64,000 nt of DNA from contig JXTC01000495.1 of assembly GCA_002914845.1 (NCBI GenBank), positions 1 through 64,000 on the forward strand, given 5' to 3'. The position numbers were made by a program, and so were the translations under genes. Below are positions 32,330-52,200 of the stretch, in pieces (the stretch's first letter is position 1; each line of letters starts with the position of its first letter). The stretch is from Trema orientale. Taxonomy: Eukaryota; Streptophyta; Magnoliopsida; Rosales; Cannabaceae. The notes under the pieces are model-generated. The model did no database searches. It worked only from the letters and a program-made list of their open reading frames with translations, and had not been told where the DNA came from.

Positions 32330-32719
32330 ATCTATTCTGTTTAAGATATTACCCAATTTTGTATTGTTACCCGAAATTATGTTTCGATTATATAATTTCT
32401 CATTTTCACAATTGGGAAACGTTGAGCCACCCTCACCTATATAAAAGGGACTTAGTCTCATTAATGATATCTCACAATCACTTCACTATACACTCTCTGT
32501 AATTCTCTCTCTACTCTCACCTTGAGATTTAGAGAAACTCTTGTAATTTTCTAGAAAATAGTGAAGAACAGTGGATGTAGGCTCATCTTTTTTGAGGCTG
32601 AACCACTATAAAATTTTTGTCTCCTTATTTACTTTGCTTCATCAACTATTTTCACACACAAGTCACATATTGTAATTTCCTAAATTGGTTGTTAACAAAA
32701 CCTCTGTCAACAAGGCATA
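32330..32719 (+). mobile_element. LTR-like relic (fossil)
   Basis: A TATATAAAAGGG box near 32440 is followed by a CT-rich leader and the phrase AGTGGATGTAGGCTC...GAACCACTATAAA, the kind of downstream LTR sequence seen in plant LTR elements and similar in layout to the end of the LTR at 21478-21957. It ends in CTCTGTCAACA. No internal region was recognised, so it may be a solo LTR; the left edge is a guess. Confidence 0.45.
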
Positions 32720-34077
32720 TTTCAGCCGCTACTACAAGGATTTGAAGAGATAAATATCTCACAAAATAATTGCCACTAATTATGGCTTTAACACCTTAGT
32801 GACATTTGTGTGGCACACCTGTGATTTTGCGATTGGAGAGAAATTTCTTTTGAAGCTTGACATATTTCCCAAAAAACTTGAGGTGGCATGAACTTACAAA
32901 CTTTCAATGAGAAATTAATATTTGTTTTAGAATGTCAAAATTTTCATTTGTCTAACATAATTTTGATAATCACGCTCACTTAATTAACCTTAATTGTATA
33001 ATTATTATATTATTTTGTGACTTAAAATTTTAGTTAATAACTAATTATTAGAATTTTGACAGTCTCCAAAACAAAGTATAAAAAATCATCTTACTAGCAA
33101 TATTACCATCTTAGCCCAAATCTCTACTATTTTTAATTATTAAATTAGTTTATTTTTACTTTTTTATCCTTTTTCAGACCTTTTCAGGAGTTTGCCTTAT
33201 AGCAAAACGAGTTGTCAAAACTGGTGCCTGGAAATAGATTGCCTTTGTCTTTTAGTGATGGATTAAGTCCCTCAAAAGAGGGCGAGGGATTGAATGATTT
33301 GCCAAAACAAAAATAAACACGTCTTCCCCTCAAAATAAATAAATAAACGTCTCCAATCCCTTCTAAAGGTCTATTCCATCAAAATTTCCCATGATTTGTC
33401 TTTTGACAGCTATCTGATGAGAGTTGCTACAAAGGAAAAGACTTAGACGAGCAACAGAAAGTGCAGGAAATCAATCACAAATTCACAAACCATTTGGCAC
33501 TCTTCACACTTAGCTGCTTTCTTGTAGGTATTCTTAACATGGCCTATAGATAAACAAATAAAAATTACATAATTCTTCATATAGTCAAATAAACGGTCAT
33601 AATCCACATTTGTTCACCAACTAAGAAAAGGGACCGAAAAAACTACAGTTGCATTAACTAATAGAGATGGATTAATTAACATAAATGATCATTGTTTAAA
33701 TATAACAAAACCATAACAGAGTGAAAATGAACTTTGCTATATTGAAACAACAAGGCAATGTTTCTCTTTTAAGCCAAAACTGTTTTCTATGGTCACACAC
33801 TACATGTGGAACAAAATACACCTTTGTTCTTTCTTTGGAATACAAATAAATAAAAGTAAATTACAGGAGAACACCTCTTCTTTTGTGATTGTAGTAGTAA
33901 CACAAATGAAGCAATATTTCAATGGAATCCTACTGTTAGCTTAGCATCTACCTTAGAACAAATGAAGATTTCAATATAAATGGTTGCCAAGCACCCTTTC
34001 TGAACATAACGAGGGAAAAGGGAACAGGCAAGATGTTAACCTTCCAACATTTTTCTATCGCTTATCACGATATGGAA
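32720..34077. other. 3' flank of the MAP kinase gene
   Basis: The part nearest 34077 is the expected 3' UTR of the minus-strand kinase gene. No convincing polyadenylation signal could be fixed. The remainder is AT-rich without supported genes. Confidence 0.4.
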
Positions 34078-40052
<5,975 letters not shown>

Positions 40053-40115
40053 ATATACAAAACACAAACCCCTTTTTAGGCTTTTGATTCACAGCCAGTC
40101 GATTCCAGCATTTCC

Positions 40116-40159
<44 letters not shown>

Positions 40160-40400
40160 TATTTCTCTTAACTATTTCTTCGCTGGCTTTGACATTCAAT
40201 CCCCTCAAGAGATTTTAATTATCCGAGAAAATTCTTATACCTATCACTTTCTTTCTTTCTCTCTTTAAAAAATTTTCTTATCTTTTCCGGACCCGAAGGT
40301 TGCGGGGACAGATTTCAGAGAATGTGGACAGAGAGAGATGGAGAGAGAGAATTCAAGCGTTTGATTTGGGAGATGCGTCTTCTTTTGGATATAAATGCAA
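40053..40400 (-). promoter_or_regulatory. 5' UTR and promoter region of the MAP kinase gene, with (GA)n tract
   Basis: On the minus strand a pure GA tract (plus-strand CT, about 40118-40157) ends about 65 bp before the start codon, so it probably lies in the 5' UTR or core promoter. Further GA clusters lie at 40331-40351. GAGA tracts in plant promoters can bind BPC-type factors (established); binding here is not shown. The transcription start is not determined. Confidence 0.5.
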
Positions 40401-41297
40401 GCTGTTTGCCCCTATTAATAATTCATGGTGTTTTTTCGATTTTATATTTAGATGAATCTAAACTTTAGTATAATTTTAATATTCCCATTTATATTTGTCG
40501 AAAATTTGATTTATTGGTTAAACTTAAAAAGACATTTTATTAAAAAAAATTTGAGAAATCGAAATGAAACGTAAAATTAAGTTCAAATCATAGAACAATG
40601 TTACTGCCACTAGTAGTGCTCAATATTACTATGTGTCTGTTTGGATAATTTTAATTAATAAATTGAATCCACTTAAGTCTTATCTGAATTATAATTATGA
40701 TTAGTTAGTGACATATTGACACATTATATGTTGCTTCGTACTCATAGCCTTCATTCCAAATCATATGTTGAATTTTGGTCTTTTGATTCATGTTAACTTT
40801 GAAAGGATAACACATCCTTTGAAATTTGAAACTAGCACTAATAAAATTACTAATTGATTGGATCTAAATTGAAAGAAAAAACAAATATGGAAGTTATAGA
40901 AATTTAATTATGCTGGGTTCTACTAATTGGTAATCATGGGATTTAGTTCTTGCTAGTGAGTAATTTTGTTGGTAGAGAGTGTCTTAACAATTAAGATGAA
41001 TAGTATTATTTTTTTTAGATAAAAAGAGTATTAAGACTATTTTTTTATCCACTTTTTAACCTTATTATTTGACATATGAACTCTATTAAAATATTTCACA
41101 TTATAAATTATTGTTAGCATAGTTAACATTGTAAACGTAGCTAAGACCATAAACCAAGGTAAACATATCTAAGTTCGTGAATCAAGCAATGAGATATATG
41201 AATTAAAAAATTGAATTTAGCATTTTGATTTGGATATTTGTTCTCTTTTGTCAATTTTGGGTCATTTTCATGCTATTGATTTTGCATTAATAGTACA
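40401..41297. other. Upstream intergenic region of the kinase gene
   Basis: AT-rich sequence with one decayed MITE (40593-40748). No other gene or RNA is supported. Confidence 0.45.
40593..40748. mobile_element. MITE, family B, decayed copy 2
   Basis: It aligns with the copy at 11840-12023: GAACAATGTTACTGCCACTA at the left, TGTGTCTGTTTGGAT then AATTATAATTATGATTA in the middle, and TGACACATTATATGTTGCTT at the right. Many differences and a loss of end symmetry show that it is old. Confidence 0.6.
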
Positions 41298-41676
41298 TAT
41301 AGCATCAAATATGGATCGTCAGGCCCAGTCCGTTCGAATCAAAATAGAAATTCGGGCCGGATTGTAAACAGTAACGACCCAGTCCGATCCGGCCCGCAAA
41401 TCTAAAAACAAGGTTCGACCGGATAGCTCAATGGCTTAAATACTGGGGCAACCCGGTCTGGTACTATATCGTAAAAAAAAAAAATTAAATACTAATTACA
41501 AAAATAATAAAAAATATTTTTTTAATAAAAGAATTTGACTACCAGATCTGGCCCGGAGGGCTCACTTGCTCGGCCCATCCCGACCCGGCCTTAAGACTGG
41601 GCCGAGCTCGAGCCATTAACGGTGCTGGGTCGGGCCGCGAGCCAGCCTGTTTGGCCCGGCCATACTTACAACTCTA
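41298..41676. mobile_element. Non-autonomous hAT element, GGCCC-rich, decayed
   Basis: The left end TATAGCATCAAATATGG and the complement of the right end TAGAGTTGTAAGTATGG match at 11 of 17 positions. Flanks ATAGTACA and ATAGTAAA form an 8-bp target duplication with one mismatch. The outer parts are rich in GGCCC words, as in the elements at 16328 and 45829. The interior is AT-rich and non-coding. Confidence 0.75.
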
Positions 41677-41684
41677 ATAGTAAA

Positions 41685-43030
41685 TATATAATATGGTAGA
41701 CTTAACCATCAAACTAGATGATTGAACTAATATTTAAATGCTTAAATATTTGACCTCAGAATTGAAGTGTGCCATTGAGTTTTTTTTAATTGTAGCAATC
41801 AATATCAATAACCTTCCGGGGAAAAAATAAAAATAAAATAAAATAAAATCCGTAAGGACAATAACCAATTATTGAAGAAGATTTGACAACGATACAGTTT
41901 TCCATTTAGTTCTTACTGCAAAAAGGTTTGGCACACTATTGAGAACTAAATTATTGATATGTGATCCTTCGAAAAATAATTTCATAGCACATTTTTTTTT
42001 CCAGAAAGAATGATAGCACACTATTTACTCGTGGAGTTCTCCTATTGGATGCAGAAAACAGTAATACAATAGATCTTTAAAGTATTAGTTGTCTGCTTAA
42101 ATTTAATATCAAGTGATATATCAACTGAGCAAGCAAATTATAATTATATACTCCTTCTTTGTGGTATCCTAAGTCTTCTTTTAAGTCACATCTTTTCTCT
42201 TGATTTTCACTCCATTAGAAAGAAAGATCCTTTTCTATCTCCTATAAATTTCTCGCTATTTTTTTATTCTATAGTTTTTATTTTGTGTGAATATTTTTGT
42301 CCCATATATTTTGATTTTATCCTACCAAATTCTATGTTTATGTGAGCTCTATTTATTTCGTTATTTTTATGATTTCTTTTAAAATCTATATTAGAAGAAA
42401 TTACATGAGAGCTTAAAACATGGTGCAAATAGCTGTTTTCTATGACATACTGAAAACATTAGGGATAGGATATTCAAAATTATCACGAGTCCCAAGAAAT
42501 TTCCCTACTGTTTTTTTTTTTTTTTTAAGGGAATTCCCTCACTGTTTTAGAAACGATGATTTTAGCAAAAAGTAATACTAAAGATACTCTCTCTCTCTTT
42601 TTTTTTTTTTTGGCAAAGAATGATGTAATAATGAAGTGTTATATTATAATTTGTAAGAAATATCAAACATAATTTGTGGTGGCGGCATGCTTAACGTAAT
42701 CACATCTTTGTTCAAATGTTAAATTTTGAGGTTCAAATTCTCCACACCTTGGAAAATAATTTTTTTTAAAAAAAAACTTGACTTAAAAAGATTTTAAGTG
42801 GTTCAATTATTTATTTTATTTTATTGCTATTTATTTTTCTTTTCTTTTCTTTTCTTTTTTTATATTTAGAGACAACTCTCATAGTCTCATCTCATGTCTT
42901 TTGTGGGCGGCTAAATATTATTCATTTAGACATCTTATACTTGATGATTGATACTATATGGACACCTCGCACACGTTATATCCAAGTACAATTTTACAAA
43001 AAAAATTATACGAGTTGGCTAATATTTATC

Positions 43031-43061
<31 letters not shown>

Positions 43062-45060
43062 ATCCAAAAGTTAAGAGTTCTCTAATATTTTTTATCGGGT
43101 ACATTCTAGTTTATCACACATTTCCAACGTGCCACATTCACATTAAAGTTTTTAAACCAGAAGTTACCATGTGAGTATATGTGGACAAATCAGGCACGTA
43201 CTTTTTATTTTCTTCTTTTGGAATTGACATCTCTAAATATTTAACATTATTCTGTTTTAGAAGTATTCTTATAAGTAGCCAAGGAAATTTTGTCCCAAAC
43301 AATGTTGGCAAAAAATAATAAGTAAATAACATATTTCCGAAAATATGCAACTAAATTGAGGAGCAAAAGACAACTGGTTTTATTTTAACTGGCCAACATG
43401 CCCATGTGCATTACCTGGATGAAGTTTGACTAATCATTCGAATCATAAATCATCAAAAAGAACCAACCAGTCGCGTGTGAGTATAGTTTAACAGGATTTT
43501 TATTATAGAGGTTTAGTTGGTGAACAAATTGTACAATTATTTTAATAAAGGAAATTGGACATGACTATGAGTAATTTGGGTGAAATGATTTTTATAAGAG
43601 TATATTTTAAAATTACTTTATTCAAAACTATTAAATTAGTGACCGGGGGTTATAATTTACAGCTTGCTAATATAGTACTTATCTGTCACTAATATTGTGA
43701 TGAAGAAAAAAAACTATTTTTCAAAGTCTTAAAAAAAAAGCCATTTTGGGCAAATTACTCCTAGTCAGGTCCAATTCCCTTCAGTAAACTTCTCCAGGTA
43801 ATTCAAAATGCTCAGTTCAAAATTTATTTGGAAAGTAGCTTTTATGATTAATTCAACAATTAACTCAATGAGCTCATTAAATTAATGCAGATTTCATAGA
43901 AAGAAAAATGAAATGGATATCGTTTCTTTTCAGGAAAAATACAAATGCTCCTTATTTAGAACCTCTTCCCAAGCATGCACAGAGAAGAAAATGGATTTTA
44001 CTTTTTAGCCTCGATTGGGCCCTTGACAAGGCCTATAAAGGAGACTAGTTAGAAAACGGGCTTCCTAAACAAATGCCCCCTTTTGGGGAAGACATGGATA
44101 GGATAATTTTGGCTAAAATGATGCTTTTAGGAGTCTCAATGTCTTCACTATTAAAAAGTCCTAAATAATAGTTTTTTCATTGTCAATAAGCTCTTGACTT
44201 ATGATCGAGAAGTCTTGACACCTCTAAAAATATCATTTTCATAAAAATGCGCAAAAAAATCATTTTGGCCCAAGTTAGTCTTTATCTACGTCATTTTCTC
44301 TTTGAGGAACTTATTTCTTATGAACGTAAATATACTTTTCTCAGATTAGTATTTTTTTTATTCCAGATTTACCCTTTTCTATACTGATCTTCATCTTCTT
44401 CTCTCTTTTTGACCAGCTTCTCATCTCTTTTTATAGATCCGAGTCAACTCAATGTGAGATCGAACAAGACCGTGGTGCTCTGTATCAATCCAAGACAACT
44501 CTACGGTGACGGCGACAATGACAATGGCTGAGCAAGGCAACGATTGCCGACATTAGATCACTCGAACATATTTGGGTTTATGGTATACTGATAAGTGATA
44601 ATCAAGGCATTTACAAAACTCTCTTCCATTGTTATGGTCTTCATACAGTCCTTTTTTCGTTCTTTCTTCTAAGTTTTTTTTGCAGTTTTTTTATCTCTTT
44701 TCTATTTTCTTCTTTTTTCTTTCATTTTTTTAATGTGTCATTTCAGATTAGACAATTCTGATTAGAAAGTCGGCTTTGAACGAAAAAATATATATATATA
44801 TATGAGAAAGTGCTGGGCGTATCTACTTAGACACAAAGTTGGTGGGTTTGTTGTGTTATCTTCAATTCCCTTGGCCCCTGCCATTTTTCTACATAATGTA
44901 TAACATAAATTAAAAATAAGAAATAAAAACTTTGAGCGTTGGAAACTATACATTTTAGTTTGTATTATCTAGCATTGCTTTGTTATCCAAACAATAAAAT
45001 TTAATCTAGCATGCCTTTTAAACTAAAATGAAATATTGTATTATGTAAACACATTTGGAT
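41685..45060. other. Long intergenic stretch, nothing recognised
   Basis: The stretch contains long T and A runs (for example 42511-42528 and 42599-42613) and TTTTC repeats at 42835-42857 and 43031-43060. Open frames (such as 42824-43174) are hydrophobic translations of T-rich DNA and are not accepted. Confidence 0.5.
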
Positions 45061-45074
45061 TATATTTGTAACCA

Positions 45075-45655
45075 TCTGATTTTTCGGATCGTTAACTATT
45101 TTGATTCTTTTCATACTTATCTTAAAGGGAAATTTAAACTGCAAAGATTCATCGCATAAAGCATTCTTATAATGGTATTCATATTTGTAATGATACTTTT
45201 ATTAATAAGTCTACAAAATTTTAAAACGTTTAGATAAAATACATATTTTCTCAAATTTAATATAATCATATTAAATATTATTAGAAAGCATCACATTGAA
45301 TCATATATTCTTAAATGAATAGTTAATTGATTTCTTTGAAAATATATTTTTAGAATTCGAATATTCTCACATTAAATCTATTATTTAAAAAAGTAATCTT
45401 TTATTTTACTTATTTTTATTTTAATTTCATTAAAATTTATGAGTTAACTCTTTATTTTTGCAAAAAAAAAAAAAAAAATCTTTTATTTTACTAATTTTTA
45501 TCTTAATTTCTTTAAAATTTATGAGTTTACTCTTTATTTTGTTACTATGACATAATAAGCAATTTTCGGACCGTTAATTGTTTTAATTCTTTGCATACTT
45601 ATCTTAAAAAAAATAGACTGTGAAAATTCAACGCCTAAAGCCTCATTAGTTAATT
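45075..45655. repeat. Direct duplication about 490 bp apart, plus a local tandem repeat
   Basis: TTTTTCGGATCGTTAACTAT...CATACTTATCTTAAA (about 45079-45163) recurs as ATTTTCGGACCGTTAATTGT...CATACTTATCTTAAA (about 45561-45643). Between them, TCTTTTATTTTACTTATTTT and its continuation are repeated in tandem at about 45397 and 45479. Confidence 0.65.
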
Positions 45656-45719
45656 ATGTTCATTGTCATTAATTACACTCATTTTATTATTACTCTAAAT
45701 GAAATTATTTAATCCATAG

Positions 45720-46600
45720 TTAGTCATATTCTTGATTAATTAACTCGACTAATTGTCTTAGTTATAACTAATCACGCGTAGTTGGTTACCTCAATTATGA
45801 TTAATTATCCCTGATTTATAACCTTAATTAGAGATGTAAAGTGGGCCAGGCCGGTCTACATATGATAAACCCTATGCGGGCTTTGTACCATGCCTAGGCC
45901 CGGTCCGCCTAAAATATGGGTCTACTCAGACCGACCCATATTCTTATTAAAGGGTCTGGCATGGCCCACGGGCCCAGCCCAAATTTTATGCGGGTTTTAG
46001 CAGGTCGTGCCTAAGTGGGTTATACCTATGTGGGCCGAATATGGGCCATAATGTAGGTCTAATTTCGTTGTTATTCTATGATTTAAAATATCAAATATGG
46101 GCCTAAAACCCATTCATATATTTTTAAAATTTGAATAAATTGAAAATAAATAAAAAAGTAAATAAATAACATTAAAAGCATATAAATGAAAATCTTTAAT
46201 TGAGACTTTTAAAAGTTTTAATTAAAAAATATATTTAAAATTATGTATAGAATGACTAAATGTGGGCCGATAGAAAATACAGGCTGGGCTGGGCCCGTGA
46301 GCCTGTGACTGAGACCTATCCCAGTCCCTACTATATGTAACGGGCCAGCCCATGCCCACATAATGTGGACCTGGGCCGGACCGGTACCGTGCTTTTTTCT
46401 TTGGAATGTGGGTCAATCCACGACCCACATTGACATCTCTAACCTTAATCATGATTAGTTAACTTTAATTAATAACTTTAATCATGATTAATTAATTCTT
46501 GATTAATTAGCTTAAACATGATTAGTTAACTTTAATTAATCATTTTAAATCGTGATTAAATATCTCCAATTAATTACCTTAATTTTACTTAATTTTTCTT
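45720..46600. repeat. AT-rich minisatellite of TTAATCATGATTAATTAACT type
   Basis: Short degenerate units such as AATCATGATTAGTTAACTTT and TTAATTAATAACTTTAATCA repeat on both sides of a hAT element (45829-46441), so the hAT inserted into the array. Confidence 0.65.
45829..46441. mobile_element. Non-autonomous hAT element, GGGCC-rich ends
   Basis: The 613-bp element begins TAGAGATGTAAAGTGGGCC and ends CCCACATTGACATCTCTA, inverted repeats. The perfect 8-bp target duplication ACCTTAAT flanks it (45821-45828 and 46442-46449). Its outer parts are full of GGGCC/GGCCC words and its centre is AT-rich, the same build as the element at 16328. Confidence 0.92.
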
Positions 46601-46885
46601 AATTAATTTTTTTAATTTGTTTTTCACGCTTCCGCTTAATTTTTTTGTTTTCCACGCTTCCGCTTAATCTTTATTTTATCACTTTTCATAAATTTAACAA
46701 GCAATTAGTACGAGAGTCGAGTTTTTCGTTATAGTCTATTTACTGTTATTCTTTCTCTATGGCTTGTTCTTAATCATCTTGATGATATATGCATGTTTGT
46801 GATTTTTAGATAAATACGGCACTCTAAGTTTTTATGAATAGATTAATTGATTTTTGTCTACATGTTAACGAATGGAATTTTTTTT

Positions 46886-47728
46886 GGATAAATGACCCTA
46901 TTAGTCCCTAAATTATGAAAAAAGTCTCACTTTGGTCCTTAAACTTTAAATTACGTCCTTTAGTCCTTAAACTATTAAAATACATTTATTAAAAAAAATT
47001 ATGATATTAGAATTAGTTAATGGAGAAGAATATCTGAGTGCAGGATATGCCAATGGTATTAATAATATGCTTCTGAGCATAATGCATATTATGATATTAA
47101 AGTTACTGTTTCTTCAATTATAATTCAGTTCAAAATTTTGCTAGGACCCTTTAAACTTTGAAAAATTGCACCTAGTACTTTTCCACTGAAAATAATAATG
47201 AAAAGATCCCATACCTTTTAATATTTACCTATTTTTCCCTTAAAACAAAATATTTACCAATTCTTTTGACTATTTTGGAATATTTACCTATTTTTCCCTT
47301 TTAATTTAGTTCATTTTAATCATTTTGGTTGTATATTTCATTTTATTCTTAACAGAACGAGCATATAAAACACCTTTGCTATTCTGTTGTACTTATTTCA
47401 TATTTAGAAGCATAGTTCAGTACTATAAAGAGATTAGAATATGAATTGAAGCAATTAAAAAATAATTAGTCGAATAAAAAATTAGTTGCACATTGGACAA
47501 TTATATAGTATAGAACTGTTCAAGATGCGGTATTTTGTTAAAGTCAATAATACATAATGAGAATACAACTTATGCACTCATTCTGATAAGTTTCAAACAA
47601 AATATATAGTAAAAATGACTAAAATGATACATTTTTAATAGTTTACGGACCATTACAGTACAATTTAAAGTTAAAGGACTAAAGTAAGACTTTTTTCTTA
47701 GTTTACGGACTAAAAGAGTCATTTATCC
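46886..47728. mobile_element. MITE, family C, copy 1
   Basis: About 100 bp at each end are inverted repeats: GGATAAATGACCCTATTAGT at the left against GGATAAATGACTCTTTTAGT at the right (complement), followed by AAAAAAGTCT(C/T)ACTTT(G/A)GTCC in both. The ends carry several TTAGTCC-TAAACT units. The interior is non-coding. The target duplication could not be read because the flanks are T runs. Confidence 0.8.
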
Positions 47729-49235
47729 TTTTTTTGTAATATTACGAATGGTTTACAGATTTGCTGGTTTTTATGAACCTTAGTCGTAGTTATAAAATTT
47801 ATGGTATAATCTTTTTTTAGGTTACATTTGTAACAAAAAAAGTGGTCTATTATCATGTTTGGTCTATTATCATTATATTTTTCTCCTTGATATTTTTTCT
47901 ATGTTCTATATTTTTCTATTGTAGAAAATTATAAACTAGGAGTTTATAATTTTCTTTGAAGAACAACGATAGAGGAAAAACTTGAAGGCCAACAATGGAT
48001 GAAGAAGAAGAACTTTCGAGTTTCGTATTTTCTTTTTTTTCTTTTTATTTTTAAAATATATATTTTTTGGAGAGATGCAGCCACGCGGATGGGGAAGGAA
48101 TAGCACCCTATGCGAGCGCGACTCTGGCCCCACCCACCACCCCAGGTGGCCCTTCCTCTCTAGTGAAAAAATAAATAAATAAATAATTTTTAAGATATGT
48201 TTATTTGAAATATATTAAATATAAAGAAATTTGATATTTGTATTTATTACTTATTAGAAATATATTAAAAAATGTTAATTTAAAGCATTATATTTTTTTC
48301 CAAATTTCTTTATATTTAATATTTGTATTTATTACTAACAGATTCTAGAGGAAAAATATGGAGATTAACATATTTTAAGATTGGATGATATCAAGATTAA
48401 GTTTATCTTTTTTGTTTCCAATTTTTGTAATTTAAATTCTGTGACAACCATGACTATAGGATATATATTTAATGCTTTAATTATTATTGCTATTAATTAT
48501 GTGATTATCCTTAAAATTTATATTTTATTATTACTATTAATTATGGGATTATCCTTTCAAATCTATATTTATGATAACATGTCATTTAGAGTAGGGAGTA
48601 CTACCCAAAATCATCATAATGTCATACATATTAGTTATAATTTGAAGTATCTAATAGGACTTAGATAACTTAGTAAAGTATAATAAATAACATAATTAAC
48701 TTAAATAGATTGATTAGGAAAATGCTTACTAGATTAAGACCTATGTTTCCATTGTAAATCTATTAGTTAGATTTCTATTCTTAGAAGACTATATAGAAAT
48801 TATTTTCTAGATTGAGTTTTTTCGGATAAACTCTATAAGCTTACAATTTGTGATTAACCTTAGGAAATATTAAATTGAAAACCCTTACTAGAGTCTAAAC
48901 AATAGTCATACACTCAAGTTAAACTCATTAATATTCGTCCTTAGAGTTCTTATTGATAGGTTTTAATGACCAAATATAACGGTAATTATTAGTAATTAAA
49001 TATGAGATATTTTAATAATTATTAATAATTAAGAGGGTCCTAGTTTAACTAGAATTGGATAGGTCTTTCCTCAGTAAGCTTATTTAAATTTGGGATTAGA
49101 TTACTGCTGAATAAAATGTAGTAATTTATAGGTAACGATATCTACATTTGTATTTTTGCATCATGTAGGATTTTATTCAAAAGCATTATAATAATTGTTA
49201 TTAAGTGACACTTACTTGTGCATGTATTTTATCCT
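47729..49235. other. Intergenic, possibly including the LTR of the copia relic
   Basis: A GC-richer patch lies at 48070-48165 without a gene. From about 48750 the sequence resembles an LTR or leader ahead of the copia gag at 49240, but no ends could be fixed. Confidence 0.35.
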
Positions 49236-49239
49236 ATAA

Positions 49240-52200
49240 CTATGCCGATGCGTCCTTTATCTACTATCTTTAATCAAAACCAATTGAATGGAAACTCACA
49301 TTGTGGCATGGAAACAAAATATTGACATTATACTTCAAGTTGACAAACACAAGTGGTACTAACCACTCCATACCCACCCTCACCTAATGAGGATTCTTCT
49401 GATGCAGAAATGAACGCATATTTGAAGTGGCAGGATTCAAATAATATGGCAAAGTATTATATCATTGCATCATTATTTGAGGTGTTGCAACAACAACATT
49501 GAATAATGGACACTGTAAGTGATATGATAAATATTTTGCAAGAGATGTTTGCTGATAAATCTAGGCAAGTTTGGAGGAAGCAACTACGGCTCTCATTAAT
49601 TTCAAAATGAAACCTGGCCAACCAGTTAAGGATTATATGCTTAAGATGATTGGTCATCTTAATGAAGTTGAAATCAATAGAGCTAAAATAAATAAGGAGA
49701 CTCAGATCGACATGATCTTTAATAAACTTACTAAGACATTTGAGTAGTTCCGGCTAGACTACGTATTGAATCGAAATGAGTATCCATTGACTGGTCTTAT
49801 GCAAGAGCTCCAAATGGTAGAAAAGATCCTTCCAAAAAAGAAGTAGAGGCAAACCTTGTAGATATTGACACTTCCAAGGAGAGGGTTAAATCCAATTCGA
49901 AATGAAAAGAATAAAAAGTCTAACACCACTCCTAAGAAAACAATACCTATAAAGAACAAGAAGAAGAAGAACACAAAGAAAGCTAAAGAAAATTAAGTGT
50001 TTTAATTGTAAAGTCAATGGACATTGAAAGAGAAACTCTCTAAATTATTTAACTCAAAAAAAAAAGGTAATATATCTTTCTTGGTGACATGTTTGAAACG
50101 CTACTATTTGTAGTATTTCAATAATCATGTTTCTTAATTCCTCAAGAAAGGACAAAGCTAAGCGACTTGAAAATGGAAGCACTTAGGAGTAAAAAAGGCA
50201 AAGCAATGGAAGTTATCTTTTATTTATAAAAGATAATTTATGAGTTTTAAGTCTTATTGGGATTGTAGCTCTTTTATTTTGAGCAAATTTACTTTTAGAA
50301 TCTTTTGAATATTTTGGAACATTTATGTTTTTTAATTTTTTCAATAAAGTCTTTACATTTGCTTTGCACTATTAGATCTATAAGTTACAAAATTTAAACT
50401 CATATCTACGGTTTATTTAATAATGACAGTCATAATGATGAGTTAGGAAGTTTGTAATATCTTAAAGGATAAACTTGGTTCACTTCCAATTTATTGATAA
50501 TAGTTATCACTAAGAGATAAACAATAACTCCTTATTAGATAGTTTTTCAACTCACAGCATATTCAAGAAATTTATATACCGCAAGTACACAGTGTTAAGT
50601 TTTATAATAAAATGGTAAATAAGGTTGTCGTACCCACAGGGATTGGTATTGAAATTCTACTAAGTACCGTAATTTGATAATTTTAGTTTTATCTAGACAA
50701 TTCAAATTAATTATTGATAAATAGTAATCAAAGAAAATTTAAAATACAAAACTAAAGGTCACAATGCAATTGAAAGTTTAATTAGAAATAACAATGGGAA
50801 TGAATTATAGAGGTTTGACATCACCTAACCATCCACTATATCCATAAATTAATAACACCACTTGATTAATTTTCCTAATTTATCAAAATTGTTTCTACTT
50901 CCTCTTACCGAGTGAAAACTGCCCTTAAAAATTAATTTTAATATCTCTATTCAAAATTTAGAAAATAAGAGTTCATTAAGTTTTGTAATTCTTAATAACA
51001 AGCTTCAAAGAGTTCATAGGTTTTCTCAAACTCTACAATACCCTAGGTTGTGTTATCCTAATCATATCTCTAAAATCCCCTCTCTCAAGTACCGGATTCT
51101 AGAAACTAAAACATCTCAATGGTTGTTAAACAATTGAGAAGCATAAAGAGCAAAAACACAAATAAACCAATAGAAAAATCACCAGAAAATTGATATTGAA
51201 AATCAAGACATAGTTTTAAGTATAGGCTACATCATTCCTCTAGGTAAAGTGCTTAGCTCATAATGAAAGATAATAAACATAAATTAAATAAGAACAACAT
51301 CATGAAAAGGAGAGATGAGAATAGAAAAACTCTTTTGATTTGGTGAGATTCTCTTCACATACTCCTCTTCATTCTTCTTGTCCCCTGAAAATAGCTGAGC
51401 AAGCTCAGAAAAACGCCTCCCAAAATGTCTCTTTCGGATCCCTAAAAGGTCCTTTAAATACTCCCTTGATGGCTAGGTCAAAACTGGCCAAAAAGTACTA
51501 GAACACATGCGCCGCAGCACAGAGCTTGTCCAAAAAACGCTACAATTTGTTCTTTACCAACTTGGTGAGCTTGTCCAATGCTTCTATAATTATTCAAAAC
51601 CTGAGGAAAACAAATAAAAACACGAGAACTAAGAGAGAAATCGTGGAAATTAAGCAAATAAGGAGATAAAATCATAACCAAATAAGTGAATAAAATTCAC
51701 TTATCACAGCGCCAAACATACCTCAGCAAAATGGTGTTGCATAAATAAGAAATAGAACCCTATTAGACATGATTCATTCTATGAAAATTTACTCATCTTT
51801 ACTAATCTCGTCTTGGGGATATACAATACAGACTACAATCTACATTATGAACAATGTTCCATCAAAGTCTGTTCCTAAGATCCCACACGAGCTTTATACT
51901 GGTTACAAATCTAATTTGTATCATCTTTGTTTGTGGGAATATTATGCTTATGTGTTGAAGAAACAGGCAAGCATTGTAAGTAATCCTAAGGGTATGAGAG
52001 GTGGTGTCTTTTATATTCTAATTAACAATAAAGTATTTATTAGTACAAATTCGACTTTCTTGGAAAAGGACTGTATGAATAATTATAAACCTAAAAAGTG
52101 AAATAATTATTAAGAAAGTCAAGGGAAAAACCTAAACCATAGATGTTCCAAATATTGAAATACCTGTGATTGATGAGATACTCTCATTTAGGAGAACTAA

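Noticed and set aside
42824-43174. 116-codon hydrophobic frame
   Set aside because: It is translated TTTTC repeat sequence; hydrophobicity comes from base composition and no start or splice context supports it.
46222-46452. Gly/Arg-rich frame
   Set aside because: It lies in the GGGCC-rich end of the hAT element at 45829-46441 and comes from its repeated words.
48381-48668. 95-codon frame rich in Ile, Asn and Tyr
   Set aside because: It has the composition of random translated AT-rich DNA, with no motif.
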